Source: Cannabis sativa (taxonomy: Eukaryota; Streptophyta; Magnoliopsida; Rosales; Cannabaceae). Taken from it: DNA of 64,000 nt. The DNA lies in NCBI RefSeq assembly GCF_029168945.1, contig NC_083605.1:23077280-23141279 (forward strand), read 5' to 3'. Positions 22,561 to 33,850 of the stretch are shown here, piece by piece. The notes beneath the pieces are model-generated. The model ran no database searches. It saw nothing but the letters and a program-made list of their open reading frames with translations, and had not been told where the DNA came from. The translations under genes and the position numbers were made by a program. The stretch's first letter is position 1, and each line of letters starts with the position of its first letter.

Positions 22561-23825
22561 TATACCTCAAAATTACCTATTTCTAACTCTATAGATAGTT
22601 AATGTCCCTTTTTTAAAATAATAAAGCAAATGTCCTTTTTTACTTTTTAATACCTAAAATACCCTTCATTATATAAAATGTATTATATGTTTTATTCCTT
22701 TAATAGAAATTATGAAAAACAATAAATCAAAACATCTCTACTGAATTTTTGTCAACTATTTTTTCATTATATAAAAGGTATTATATATTTTATTCTTTTA
22801 GATTTTGCTGATGTTGTTGTTGTTGTTGTTTAATATGTTATTTAACCATATAATTAATTTTTTATTAATATATCGTATGATATACAAACAATATACCTTA
22901 AACCAATATACATATATCACAAATTTAAACTAATATACTATTAAATGAATTATTTTCCATAATATACAGTAGCATACAAAAACTATATACCACAATCATA
23001 AGCAGATATACCATAATAAAAAATTAATATACCACCAGCATAGTGAAAAAAAAAATTATACAAAAAATTTAATTTAATATTCCACAAGTTTTTTTTTTCT
23101 TGTTCTTTCCTTCATGAAATACCAATGAACATAAAATCAATATACCTCAATCAAATATAACTATACCTCATACTTAAATTAATATTTAATAGTTTTTTTT
23201 TTCTTTATATCCTTCACGATATACATATCACATACAAACAATATACCTTAGACCAATATAAATATACAATAAACTTAAACTAATATACTATTAAATGATT
23301 TTTTTCCACGATATATAATAGCATATCAAAGCTTGCAATCATAAGCATAAATACTATAATAAAAAATTAATATACCACCAATATAGTGGAAAATACATAT
23401 ATACTAAAAACTTAATTTAATATTCCACATGTTTTTTTTTTTCTTTTTCTTTCCTTCATGATATACTAATGAACATAAAGACAATATTTCCAAGTGAAAT
23501 ATAACTATACCTCAAACTTAAACTAATATTCCATATTTTTTAATTTCCGTCCTTCGTTCATTATGTACCATAGCACATTAAAATAATATACTACAATCTT
23601 AAACTAATATACTACCTTTCAGTTTTTTTTAGTATATTATTGCACATAAAACGATATACTATTGTGCAAAATAACTATACCAAACACTTAATTATTCAAG
23701 GTTATAATTGTAATTTTATCATCAAATTTTTAACTAAAAGGACATTTTGTTAATTTTTTTTAAAAAAATGGACATTTATTAACTTAATTGTTAGATTTAG
23801 GGCCATTTTGCATCTTGACCCTTTT
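22561..23825. mobile_element. Non-autonomous TIR-like transposon in El-E leader
   Basis: About 1.26 kb that interrupts the leader; the flanking leader sequence is continuous in El-2 (18361-18390). Imperfect terminal inverted repeats of roughly 90 bp can be traced: left AGTTAATGTCCC...AAATGTCCTTTT against right AAAAGGACATTT...GGACATTTATTAACTT. The outer right end, read inward, is GGGTCAAGATGCAAAATGG, a type of end common in small plant DNA transposons. The flanks share AGCAA. The interior is an AT-rich direct repeat with a period of about 350 bp (ACAAACAATATACCTTA at 22885 and 23235). No coding capacity. The superfamily is uncertain; Mutator-like is possible. Confidence 0.5.
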
Positions 23826-25100
23826 AGCAACCTAGTCCATTTTATTAATAAAACTTAAATGGACTTCTTATATGCATCTAAGCTCAAAAGCAAACATATA
23901 GGCTCACACAGGTCAAATAATTTGGATGGGCCCTATCATGTTACTAGGTTTACACAGATGAAAGGAATGCAAAATTTACCTGTTACAAATTATTTATAAT
24001 ATCTATTGGCAATTGAACTATGATTAAAATCAGATTGTTGGATCTGTCAACAAGTTAATCATAGCAATTTAGATCAAATAAATAATAGGTTTGTAAAAAA
24101 AATTTGAATAAATAATTAAATAATCAAACAATACAAACCAAAACAAGTAACAGATAATCTGGAAAGTAGGCTAAGATATCTCTATTTTAAAATTTAAAAT
24201 ATATCTTAACTAGAATTTAAAATTTAGGTTGTTAGAGAATATTTAAAAAAAATTGAAAAAAACTAACAAATCTCCTAAATATCCTAAATTCTAACTTAAA
24301 TTCAAATATCTAACCAATTTTTCGAATTTCAAGTTTATTCAAAATTTAAATTATTTAAATTTCTAATAAGATAATATAATATCTTGAATTTTAAAATTTT
24401 GATATTCCTAATATTATATTCTTAATCTTATAATTTAATAAATTAAATATTATAAAATAGACAATTTGAAAAATAAGACATTTTATGGTTAGGATATTAC
24501 CAATTTTATTAAAAATAATAAAATAAAATAAGTTTGAAAAATTTTATGGTTAGAAACCCTAAAATTTCTATTCAAACCTAAACTAACCAATTTTTCAAAT
24601 TTCATGTTATTTTTGCCAAAACTAATTTTTAATTAAAAAATATCTAATAAGATAAAATGTTAAAACTAACATTTATCAAATCTTATAGTTTTAATTAATA
24701 AAATATATTTTAAAAATAACAAATTTGAAAAAAAAATGATATGGTTAGCAAATTTTTGAAATTTAAACAAGATTGTTTTATTAAAAAAAATATTTTAATA
24801 TCAAAATAAGATCATTCAAATTTAATAAAAAAATGTAATATCTAACCTTATAATTAAAATAAATAAAATAATCTAAAATTTCTAAATTAACCATAAGGCT
24901 ATTTTTGTGAAAAATCAAAGCCTAATAATATCTAAAACTAATTTTAATTAATTAAAAAATTAATAAAATTAATTTTATTTTGATAATTAGATTTTTAATT
25001 GAAAATTTAGATTCTACACAAAATTTTACCGAAATTTAAATTTTATTTCAAGGAAAAACGATTTTTGAATCAAAAAATATGAAGAAAACAATTTTGGTGC

Positions 25101-25310
25101 ACATTGGTATGCAATGCATACCCCTGCGCGCGCAGATAGAAGGGATTTGAACGAGATAGAGGTTGCATGCAGCCTCAATGGCCGAGGAAACTCGGCATGA
25201 GCAGCCCTTCAGACAGGGTTGTTTCTGAGAAAACTCGGCCAGCTCCTGTCTGAAGAGGCGTGTTGTTCGAGTGGTGCCTGATACCCGCGCGCGCACACGT
25301 GTGCATTTGA
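25101..25310 (-). promoter_or_regulatory. CG-palindrome island in El-E leader
   Basis: A GC-rich patch in otherwise AT-rich DNA, 275-485 nt downstream of the PBS in the sense of the element. It holds palindromes CTGCGCGCGCAG (25124-25135), TGCATGCA (25164-25171), CGCGCGCG (25286-25293) and GCACACGTGTGC (25293-25304), and a GCCGAG/CTCGGC hairpin near 25181-25196. Similar islands lie at the same place in El-3 and El-2'. A candidate dimerisation or packaging element; this is inference. Confidence 0.5.
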
Positions 25311-25567
25311 TTTCAAATATTTTCATCCAAATTTAAAAAATCATAAAAAATTCATAAAAAATCCAAATTAGGTTCTGCAAAAGCCTAAATGTATTAATTT
25401 TTTATCTACTTTCCAGTAAAAATATTTCTAGAACGAAATAAAAAATAACTTTCCAACATATACTGCGATTTCCAAACAATCATCAAATAAGTACGTAAAC
25501 CATCATGAAACCATCCAAATCAACACAAAAATCCTTTTAATTCATATTTCATGAAAGTAATTTATTA

Positions 25568-25584
25568 CCATGGCTCTGAGGCCA
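25568..25584 (-). other. Primer binding site of El-E
   Basis: Plus-strand CCATGGCTCTGAGGCCA, i.e. TGGCCTCAGAGCCATGG in sense, 2 nt from LTR D. Identical to the PBS of El-1. Confidence 0.75.
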
Positions 25585-25586
25585 GT

Positions 25587-28500
25587 TGTTGAAATATGTT
25601 TTACCAGGATCTAGATTTACTACCATGTATGTTATTTAACACCCTAAATATGAATCTCAAAAACAATATAAATAAACACATATAAAGTTTGAGAAAACTT
25701 ACAGTGGGTACAACGGAATATTAATGGCTCCTTCCACTCATAACCCTTGTATCCTGTCTGTAGTAGGGTATCACCAAGATCTGAGCCCGAATGTCCTTCT
25801 CTTGATTCTGGATTCTTCACGGCCTTACACACTATGATTGAGTTACCACTTGATGTGTGTGGGCACTTACTCTATCACTCAAGGTATGAAAAAAATGAAG
25901 AGAGGAAGAGAAGGTTGGTTCAAAAATAATAGAAGAGAAGGCACAGGAAAATTTTGGCTGAAGGTGAATTTTCATCATCTTTAAGTGTGAGCCACCACTA
26001 TCTATTTATAGGCAACCAACTAGGTTTAGGTTAGAATTAATTACGCATTAAAATATTGAAAAAATTAAATGGAAAATACCATACAAGTGGCCGGCCATCG
26101 ATATGGGCCCCACTTTGGAATTTTTTTCCATTTTATAACAATCTTTCTTTATTTTCTCAAAAATACTATTTTTTCAATTCTAACCACTTATATGCCTATT
26201 TATTTAATAATTAAAATTAATTATCAAATAAAATTGCCATTTAAAATATTTATTAATTAGACTTAATAAAGTCTCTTAATTAATAAATAATCCCTAGAAT
26301 CTATTTTCTTCACATTTAAACCCTTACTTAGTGAAAATTCATAAATTAGACATAGTCTAACTTTAGAAATATAATTGATTAATTAAAATCAATTATCTGA
26401 GTCTTACAAGTAGTATGGTCTCAACTAGTATGGGGACCATGGGCCTATACAACCGAGCTTTCAATAAGCAGAACTAGAATTTACCAAGTAAATTCACTGA
26501 CTTATTAATTCCTTATTGCATCCACCATAGAACTTGGAATTGCACTCTCAGTCATATAGAACGCTCTATATGTTCCACGATATAGATACGCTATAAACAT
26601 TTAACCATCGTTTTAATCTCAATAATCAAAGATCCTTTATAGATAATTTTCACCGAGTTTGGATAAATTTACCATTTCACCCCTCAATATATTTTATCCT
26701 TGAAACACTTAGCTCCCTATAAATGATATTTCAGTGAACTAATATAATCACTGAAACAAGAGCTCTTCCATTTATCTCTATTAAGCCAAGCTTGAAAGAA
26801 ATCATCGTTTCACTTCTATGTCGAGATAGAAGCTATAGATTCAATATCTATGTTTAGCGCTCCCACTCAATTGCACTATCATGTTCCCAAAATGTACGTA
26901 TCACCCTGACCAAAAAGTAGGCTTAACTAACAAATCAAAGAACTGTTGGGCTTTGTGCCCTAAATAAAACTCCATTTCAATGTAATATTTATCATTCAAT
27001 TATCAATAAAGAGACAAAAGTATTTTCATCGCTTATTTAATGTGTCATTCGGTTCATGTTATCATTTATATGTTTATTTGATTTATAAATTCATCCAAAC
27101 CCTTATCACATTAATATTCTTGTTTATTGTGTCATCAACACAACTGAAAGTAATCAAGATTGTGTGATTAAATATATATTCCTAGATTTATCAGTACACA
27201 GGGTTTAAACTGATATGATAATCTACAACATAGTTTACTTGCACATTGGATAAGTGATATGTCCTTTCCAGGGCATTGGTTAAAGTAAAGCTTGGGTTGG
27301 ATGTATGGAGTATGCATCGGAAGGGACCGATATTGAACTTGAATTAGATATAATAAATTTACCATAATATATATTCAATTCAATATCACCTAGTTGATCC
27401 TAGATCAAATGATCTTAATCCTGACATGGTTAGGTTCGATCTCAAGAGTATTATACATGTTCTTTGATTTGTTAGTTAAGCCTACTTTTTGGTCAGGGTG
27501 ATACGTACATTTTGGGAACATGGTAGTGCAATTGAGTGAGAGCGCTAGTCATAGATATGGAATCTATAGCTTCTATCTAGACATAGAAGTAAAATGATGA
27601 TTTCCTTCGAGCTTGGCTAAACAGAGATAAATGGTTGAGTACTCATTTCAGTGATTATGTTAGTTTACTGAAATATCATTTATAGGTGGCTAAGTGTTTT
27701 AAGGATAAAATACATTGAAGGGTGTAACGGTAAATTAATCCCTATACAATGTAGATCATATATAGAGGATCATTGGTTATTGGGATTATAACAATGGATA
27801 ACTAATAGCGTATCTATATCGTGGAACATATAGAGCGTTCTATATAACTGAGAGTGCAATCCAAGTGCTATGGTGGATGCAATGAGGAATTAATAAGCCA
27901 GTGAATTTACTTGGTAAATTCTAGGTCTGCTTATTGGAAGCTCAGATATATAGGCCCATGGTCCCCATACTAGTTGAGACAATACTACTTGTAAGACTCA
28001 GTTAATTGATTTTGATTAATCAATTATAATTCTAAAATTAGACTATGTCTAGTTTATGAATTTTCACTAAGCAATGGCTTAATTATGAAGAAAAGAGATT
28101 CTAGGGTTTATTTGTTAATTAAGAGACTTTATTGAGTCTAATTAATAAATATGTTAAATGTCAATATTATTTAATAATTAATTTTAGTTATTAAATAATT
28201 AGAATTGGCATTTAAGTGGTTAAATTGGAAAAATGGCATTTTTGAGAAAATGATATGAAAAATGAGAAAAATGGCAAAATTGCAAAGTAGGGCCCACAAT
28301 CCATGGCCGACCACTTGGGATGGATTTTGCCACTTTATTTTTTTTTATTATTTTAATGCTAATTAAATCTAACCTAACCCTAAGTGGTTTCCTATAAATA
28401 GGTAGTGATGGCTAAAGGGAAAAGATGATGCATCTCATTCCTTCAGTAAAAATTTGAGCCTCTTCTCCTATACTAAAACCGAAACCCTATCTCTCTCTTC

Positions 28501-29317
28501 CTCTCTTCAAAACCGAAGCCACATAGTGAAAAGAGTGAGTGCCCACACACATCAAGTGGTACTCAATCATAGTGTGTAAGGCTGTGAAGAATCCAGTTTC
28601 AAGAGAAGGAGATTCGGGCTCAGATCTTAGTGATACCCTGCTACAAAAAGGATACAAGGGTTAGAGATCTGAGTGGAAGGAGACATTATATTCCGCTGCA
28701 ACCATTGTAAGGTTCCTGATACTTTATATGTGTTTATTTCATATCGTTTTAGAAGTTCATGTTTAGGATGCTAATAACATACTTGTTAGTAAATCTAGAT
28801 CCTGGTAAAATAATTGCAACAAGAACATGAATAGAACTCTTGAGATTGAATCTAAGCATGTCAGGATTAAGATCTTTTGATCTAAGATCAACCAGTGATA
28901 TTGACTTAGAAAGATACAACAGTATGATTATAATATCTTCACCAAGATCAATATCCGTCCCAGTCCAATGTATACTCCATACATCCGAAACTAGCATACT
29001 TTTCCAATGTTCTGGAAAGAACATAACACTTATCCAAGGTGTAAGTATACTTTATCGCTGATTATCACATCAGTGTAAATACAGTGCACTGATGAATCAA
29101 GGACATTATCTTTTGAAGCATATAATCACAATCACATTCCACTGTGTTGACATCACTGTGATTGTGAATAACTATATGTTCTTGACTTAACAGATTTTGT
29201 ATATATTAAACCATAAACATGAAAACTTCATGTAAACATAAATGACTTCTAAGCTTTTATTGATAACAAATCAGATTAGATTAAAATGGGTTTTATTTAG
29301 GGCATAAAATCCCAACA
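25587..29317 (-). repeat. LTR D (5' LTR of El-E), split by solo LTR E
   Basis: Minus LTR in two parts, 25587-26943 and 28827-29317, together about 1.85 kb. Its end is slightly mutated (TGTTGAAATATGTTTTACC). TATA at 26003-26010 (minus). The break is flanked by the TSD AGAAC of the inserted solo LTR. The outer end (CCCAACA, 29311-29317) abuts the LINE RNase H sequence, so El-E inserted into the LINE; the other LINE flank is not in this window. Confidence 0.88.
26944..28821 (+). repeat. Solo LTR E inside LTR D
   Basis: 1878 bp, TGTTGGGCTTTGTGCCC to TTGCAACA, with TATAAATA at 28393-28400. A perfect TSD AGAAC lies at 26939-26943 and 28822-28826. No internal sequence, PBS or PPT adjoins it, so it is a solo LTR left by LTR-LTR recombination. 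It is in the opposite orientation to the LTR it interrupts. Confidence 0.93.
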
Positions 29318-29527
29318 AAGATCAGGCTGCAACTGAAGGGAGAGGCAACAAGAGAGACCCTCCAAAGATGCTTGACCTTCTGCAAAAATAGGGTAAGGAG
29401 CTCCTGGTTTATGAGTCATTGCAGAGGCTAAGACTTGGTGAGAGCCTTTCTTGAAAACGAAGCCTAAACTAGTAACACTACTTGATTGATTTAGCGCTGC
29501 GTCCACAAATAAAGCAAGATTTACCAA
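29318..29527 (-). pseudogene. LINE RNase H domain fragment
   Basis: Minus frame beginning NLALFVDAALNQSSSV and continuing ...GFVFKKGSHQVLASAM...PIFAEGQASLEGL, the start of an RVT_3-type RNase H: the first catalytic Asp lies in FVDAAL and the Glu in the AE of PIFAEGQA. It is cut by LTR D after about 70 residues, before the remaining catalytic acids. Confidence 0.75.
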
Positions 29528-29653
29528 ATTTGGGATAGTGTGTTGTGATGCAGGATTGGACTGAGATTGTTGTTGTCTTGTGTTGGCCGAGGGAGGATCT
29601 GTGCGATTAATTCTTTGAGCCTCCTTATATTCATGTAAAAAATTCTTAACAAA

Positions 29654-29900
29654 TTATTCCACATTGTCAGTATTATAAGATTTATTAAACAACATTGAGT
29701 TTCGAGTGTTCCAAATATGCCATATTAAGCTAATGAACAGAGGAAGGTCCACTTTAGCTAAAATGGCGAGGCCTTGGAGATAGAATTCTTTAATGTCCTG
29801 GTCTCTATGAGCTGAGAAAAATTCCTTAAATTTTGAATGCTTCCAAACAGTGCGAGCTCTGTTGCAATCTATAAGTGCATGGGTTACAGATTCCATTCTG
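29654..29900 (-). pseudogene. LINE zf-RVT region
   Basis: Minus frame with ESVTHALIDCNRARTVWKH and, further on, WHIWNTRNSMLFN. This is the zinc-binding domain and following W-rich stretch that in plant LINEs sits between RT and RNase H. Upstream and downstream parts are in other frames. Confidence 0.75.
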
Positions 29901-31079
29901 CCTCCACTGAAGCGACAAAATGGGTCGTTGAGGACTTTCTTATGAAACAGGTTAAGAGCACAAGGAAGGATGTGGTTGAAAGCTTTCCAAGTGAAGTGTT
30001 TGATTTTTTGTGGGATGGGAAGGTTCCAAAGAGTTTTCTACCATTGATTAAAGGCATTGGAATTAGATGGGGATGGTGAATTGATATTGGAGGATGAGGA
30101 AGCAAGGTGATAAGCAGAGTTAACAGTAAGAATGCTTGACTAGTGGTAACCCCAAATGATGGGTATCACGGGGATTGGGGTCAAGAGGAATTTGTATAAT
30201 GGCTTGGTAATGTGGGAGGTAATGTCGTAGTTTGGCCATATTCCAGGTGTTGTTTGGGTTTATGAAAAAAGACACAGTGGAAAAGGAAGGATCGATGGGA
30301 TGAAGAAGAGTTGGGTGAGATATGTTTGGTATCTAGTTGGAAGCAGAAATAGGGATATCATTGCCACTACCAATTTTCCAGACAAGGCCCTTTTTAAGAA
30401 GTTGACAACCCCAGAGGAGGCTTCTCCAAGTGAAAGAGATGTTGTAACCATTGAAGGCATACAAGAAATCTGAGTTTTTGAAATATCTGGCTTTGAGAAT
30501 TGAATGAAGGAGGGAATCTGGATTAGACCAAAATCTCCAAGCCTGCTTTGCAAGTAGCGCTTGATTATGATGGATAAGAGATCTAAATCCAAGACCACCA
30601 AAAAATTTTGAAAAAGAGATAGTAGACCGTTTCTTCTAGTGGATTTTCTTATCATTTGAAGTCGAACCCCACCAAAATTTAGAGATTAGACGTTGGATAG
30701 CCCAGCAAATAGATTTAGGGAGCTTAAAACAGGACATGGCAAAAGAAGAGATAGCCTGAATGACGACTTTGATAAGTGTTTCCTTACTAGCCCTAGAAAA
30801 GAATTTTCCATGCTAGACATTCATCTTTGAAAAAACATTTTGGATAAGGTCATGGAAGGCAGAGTTGCTAACCCTGTCAACACAGTGGGGCACCTTTAGT
30901 TATTTGCTGATGAAACCCTCGTTAGTAAGATGTAACGAATTCCTGAACAGATTTTGAGAGTCCTGGGGAGTGTTGGGTGAGAAAAGGATGGATGATTGAT
31001 CCAGATTGACTGATTGACTAGTTGCCTGATGATAGATATGAAGGAAATCATTTATGGCAGTACTCGACTAAGTAGTGAC

Positions 31080-31885
31080 AGGGGTGAACAACATACTGTC
31101 ATCGGTAAACAAGAGGTGACATAGAAGGAGCTCCCCGACAAATTTTGATACCAGAGAAATCGTTAGTCATCTCTTTGGTTCTAATAGCAGCTGAGATACG
31201 GGGATAAAGGGTCTCCTTGACGGATTCCACGGAAAGAGAAAAAACTGTCAGACCAATTACCATTAAGGGATAAACGGTAGGTGACTGTGGAATGACAACT
31301 CATGATAAGAGAAGTGAACCTGGAGAGGAAACCCACTTGAGCAAGGATGTTCTTGAGAAAAGGCCACTCAACCCTGTCAAAAGCTTTTTCCATATCAAGT
31401 TTAATCGCAGCACAACTGATTTTACCCAATTTCCTGGAATGAATAGAGTGAATAATTTCATTGGCAATGAGAATGTTATCAAAGATTTGACGGCCAGTGA
31501 GGAACGCGCTCTAGTTATTAGCAATGACAGAATGAAGAACGGTCTTAATGCAATTTGCCAGGACCTTTGAGAGGCACTTATATATGGTATTACATAGGCT
31601 GATAGGGCAAAAATCACACAGGGTTGTTGCCCTTTCTTTTTAGGGATCAGAACTAGAATAGTTTCGTTAATTAGGGAAATATTGCCATTATGATTTAGGA
31701 TATGAAGAATAGCATGACACAGATCAGATCCCAGAAGGTGCCAATATTTTTGATAAAAGAGAGAGTTCAGACCATTAGGGCCAGGAGCATTATCTCCAGA
31801 AAGGCTAAAAATAGCTTTTTTGATCTCATCTTTTGAGAAAGGCTCATCCAGGAAGGAGATTTGGGTGGGGGAGAGGTGATGAGTG
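31080..31885 (-). pseudogene. LINE reverse transcriptase core
   Basis: Reading right to left: EPFSKDEIKKAIFSLSGD...APGPNGLN (about 31855-31760), the N-terminal RT motif; a frame-shifted middle part (31617-31430); KLDMEKAFDRVEW (motif A with catalytic Asp, about 31399-31361); FRGIRQGDPLSPYL (motif B, near 31220-31185); and LLFTDDSMLF near 31125-31090 (motif C, the usual FADD with T for A). Both catalytic Asp residues of motif C are present. Frames change at least twice, so the gene is dead. Interrupted at 31885 by solo LTR F. Confidence 0.85.
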
Positions 31886-33743
31886 TGTTGGATTTTATGC
31901 CCTAAATAAAACCCATTTCAATATAATCAGATTTACTTATTAATAAAGATCAAAAATAACATTTTATGTTGCATGGTTCACATGATTTATTTCATGATTA
32001 TATACATATAATGTATGAATTCTATTTAAGTCAAGAACATATGAATTTGTTAAAGATTATAGTGTTGTCAGCACAGTGAAATATAATCTTAATTATATGT
32101 TCGAAAGTTTATTCCCTGATTTGTCACAACACTGGATTTAGACTGATATGGTATAATCAGCGATAGGTATTCTTACACCTTGGAAAAGTGTTATGTCCTT
32201 TCCAGGACATTGGCAAAGTTTACCAGTATCGGATGTATGGAGTATACATCGGAAGGGACTGATATTGAACTTTGATTAGATATATTAAAATTTACCGTAA
32301 TATCTATTAAATTTAATATCACCTGTTGATCCTAGATCAAATGATCTTAATCCTGATATGGCTAGGATCGATCTCAACAGTACTATACATGTTCTTTGAT
32401 TTCTTAGTTAAGCCTACTTTTGGGACAGGGTGATACGTACATTTTGGGAACTTGATAGTATAATTGAGTGGGAGCGCTACCATAAATATGGAATCTATAA
32501 CTTCTATAGGAATATAGAAGTGAAACGATGATATCCTTCGAGCTTGGCTAAACAGAGATAAATGGTGGAGATCTCATTTCACTTTGCTGAAATATCATTT
32601 ATACGGAGCTAAGTGTTTTAAGGATAAAATACATTGAAGGTGTAACGGTAACTTAGTGCCTTTTCAATGTAGATCATCTATTAGAGGGTCATTTATCACA
32701 TTAGAATTATAACAATGGATAACTAATGACGTGTCTATATCATGGAACATATAGAGCGTTCTATATGACTGAAAGTGCAATTCCAAGTTCTAAGTGTGGA
32801 TTCAATAAGGAATTAAAAAGTTAGGGAATTTACTTGGTAAATTCAGTTCGACTTATTGGAAGCTCGGTTATATAGATCCATGGTCCCCATACTAGTTGAG
32901 ACCATACTGCTTGTAAGACTCAGTTAATTGATTTTAATTAATCAATTATAATTCTAAAAGTTAGACTATGTCTACTTTATGAATTTTCACTAAGCAAGGG
33001 CAAAATTGTAAAGAAAAGAGATTCTAGGTTTATTTATTAATTAAGATACTTTATATGTCTAAATTAATAAATATATTAAATGACAATATTATTTAATAAT
33101 TATTTTTAAGTTATTAAATAATTAGAATTGGCATTTAAATGGTTAAATTTGAAAATTGGCATTTTTGAGAAAATGGGAATGAGAAATAACAAAATGGAAA
33201 AGCTGCAAAGTGAGGCCCAATTTCCTTATCTGGGCCGCCCACTATGCATAGGCTTTTATCATTTTATTTTTTCATTATTTTAATGCCACACAATTCTAAC
33301 CTAAATCTAGAGGGCATTCTATAAATAGAAAGTAATGGCTTCAGGAAACAACACACAATTGCATCTCATTCTTTTCTGAGAGAATTCCTGAGCCGCCACT
33401 TTCCTCTCTCTTTTCTTCTCTTCAAAATTTCAAAAATTCCCTTGAGTGATAGAGTAGTGCCCACACACATCAAGTGGTACCTCAATCATAGTATGTAAGA
33501 CTGTGGAAAATCAGCATCAAAGAAGGAGAGAAGGAGATCCAGATTCAGATCTTGATTATGCTCTGCTACAGAAAGGAATCAAGGACTAGAGATCTGAATG
33601 GAAGGAGTCATATTATTCCGCTGCACCCAATGTAAGGTTTCTTAAACTCTTATGTGTTTATTTCATTGTTTTAGAATTCATATTAGAATGTTAATCAAAC
33701 ATACTTGGTAGTAAATCTAGATCCTGGTAAAATATTTTCAACA
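31886..33743 (+). repeat. Solo LTR F inside the LINE
   Basis: 1858 bp, TGTTGGATTTTATGCCC to TTTTCAACA, with TATAAATA at 33320-33327. Perfect TSD GAGTG at 31881-31885 and 33744-33748. LINE reading continues on both sides. No internal sequence remains. Confidence 0.94.
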
Positions 33744-33850
33744 GAGTGACTCCCTTGAGGATGGCATTGATGGCATCTTGATTAACTCCTTGAAAATGGA
33801 AAAGATTGGAGTAAAAGTTGAGAAACTCGGAAAGGATGGTGGAGGTATTA
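33744..33850 (-). pseudogene. LINE linker upstream of RT
   Basis: The minus strand reads like the segment before the RT of plant LINEs (EFLNFYSNLFHF...). It joins in order with the RT motif on the other side of solo LTR F. The LINE match fades at about 33850. Confidence 0.6.

Larger units (their letters stand above)
21027..25586 (-). mobile_element. El-E: leader of a truncated minus-strand element
   Basis: Leader between a broken pre-gag module (only GTAGAACCAACAATGGAGATCG... is left at 21027-21065) and the PBS at 25568-25584, next to its 5' LTR D. It contains the conserved domain (22361-22453), a foreign 1.25 kb insertion (22561-23825) and the CG-palindrome island (25101-25310). The gag/pol part and the 3' LTR are absent, lost where LTR C now abuts. 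Confidence 0.75.
29318..33850 (-). mobile_element. L1-type plant LINE remnant (minus), split by solo LTR F
   Basis: ORF2-type remains running right to left: linker (33744 to about 33850), RT (31885 down to about 31080), a long frame-shifted C-terminal part, zf-RVT (about 29900-29654) and RNase H (29527-29318). The endonuclease part and everything before it are absent, so the copy is 5' truncated near 33850. The 3' end is cut at 29317 by LTR D. Numerous stops and frameshifts; not functional. Confidence 0.88.

Noticed and set aside
25048..25326. 92-codon minus frame rich in R and C
   Set aside because: Open only because the CG island lacks stop triplets; same reason for the frames at 61849-62145 and 61873-62133.
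31292..31570. 92-codon plus-strand frame
   Set aside because: Antisense of the LINE RT.
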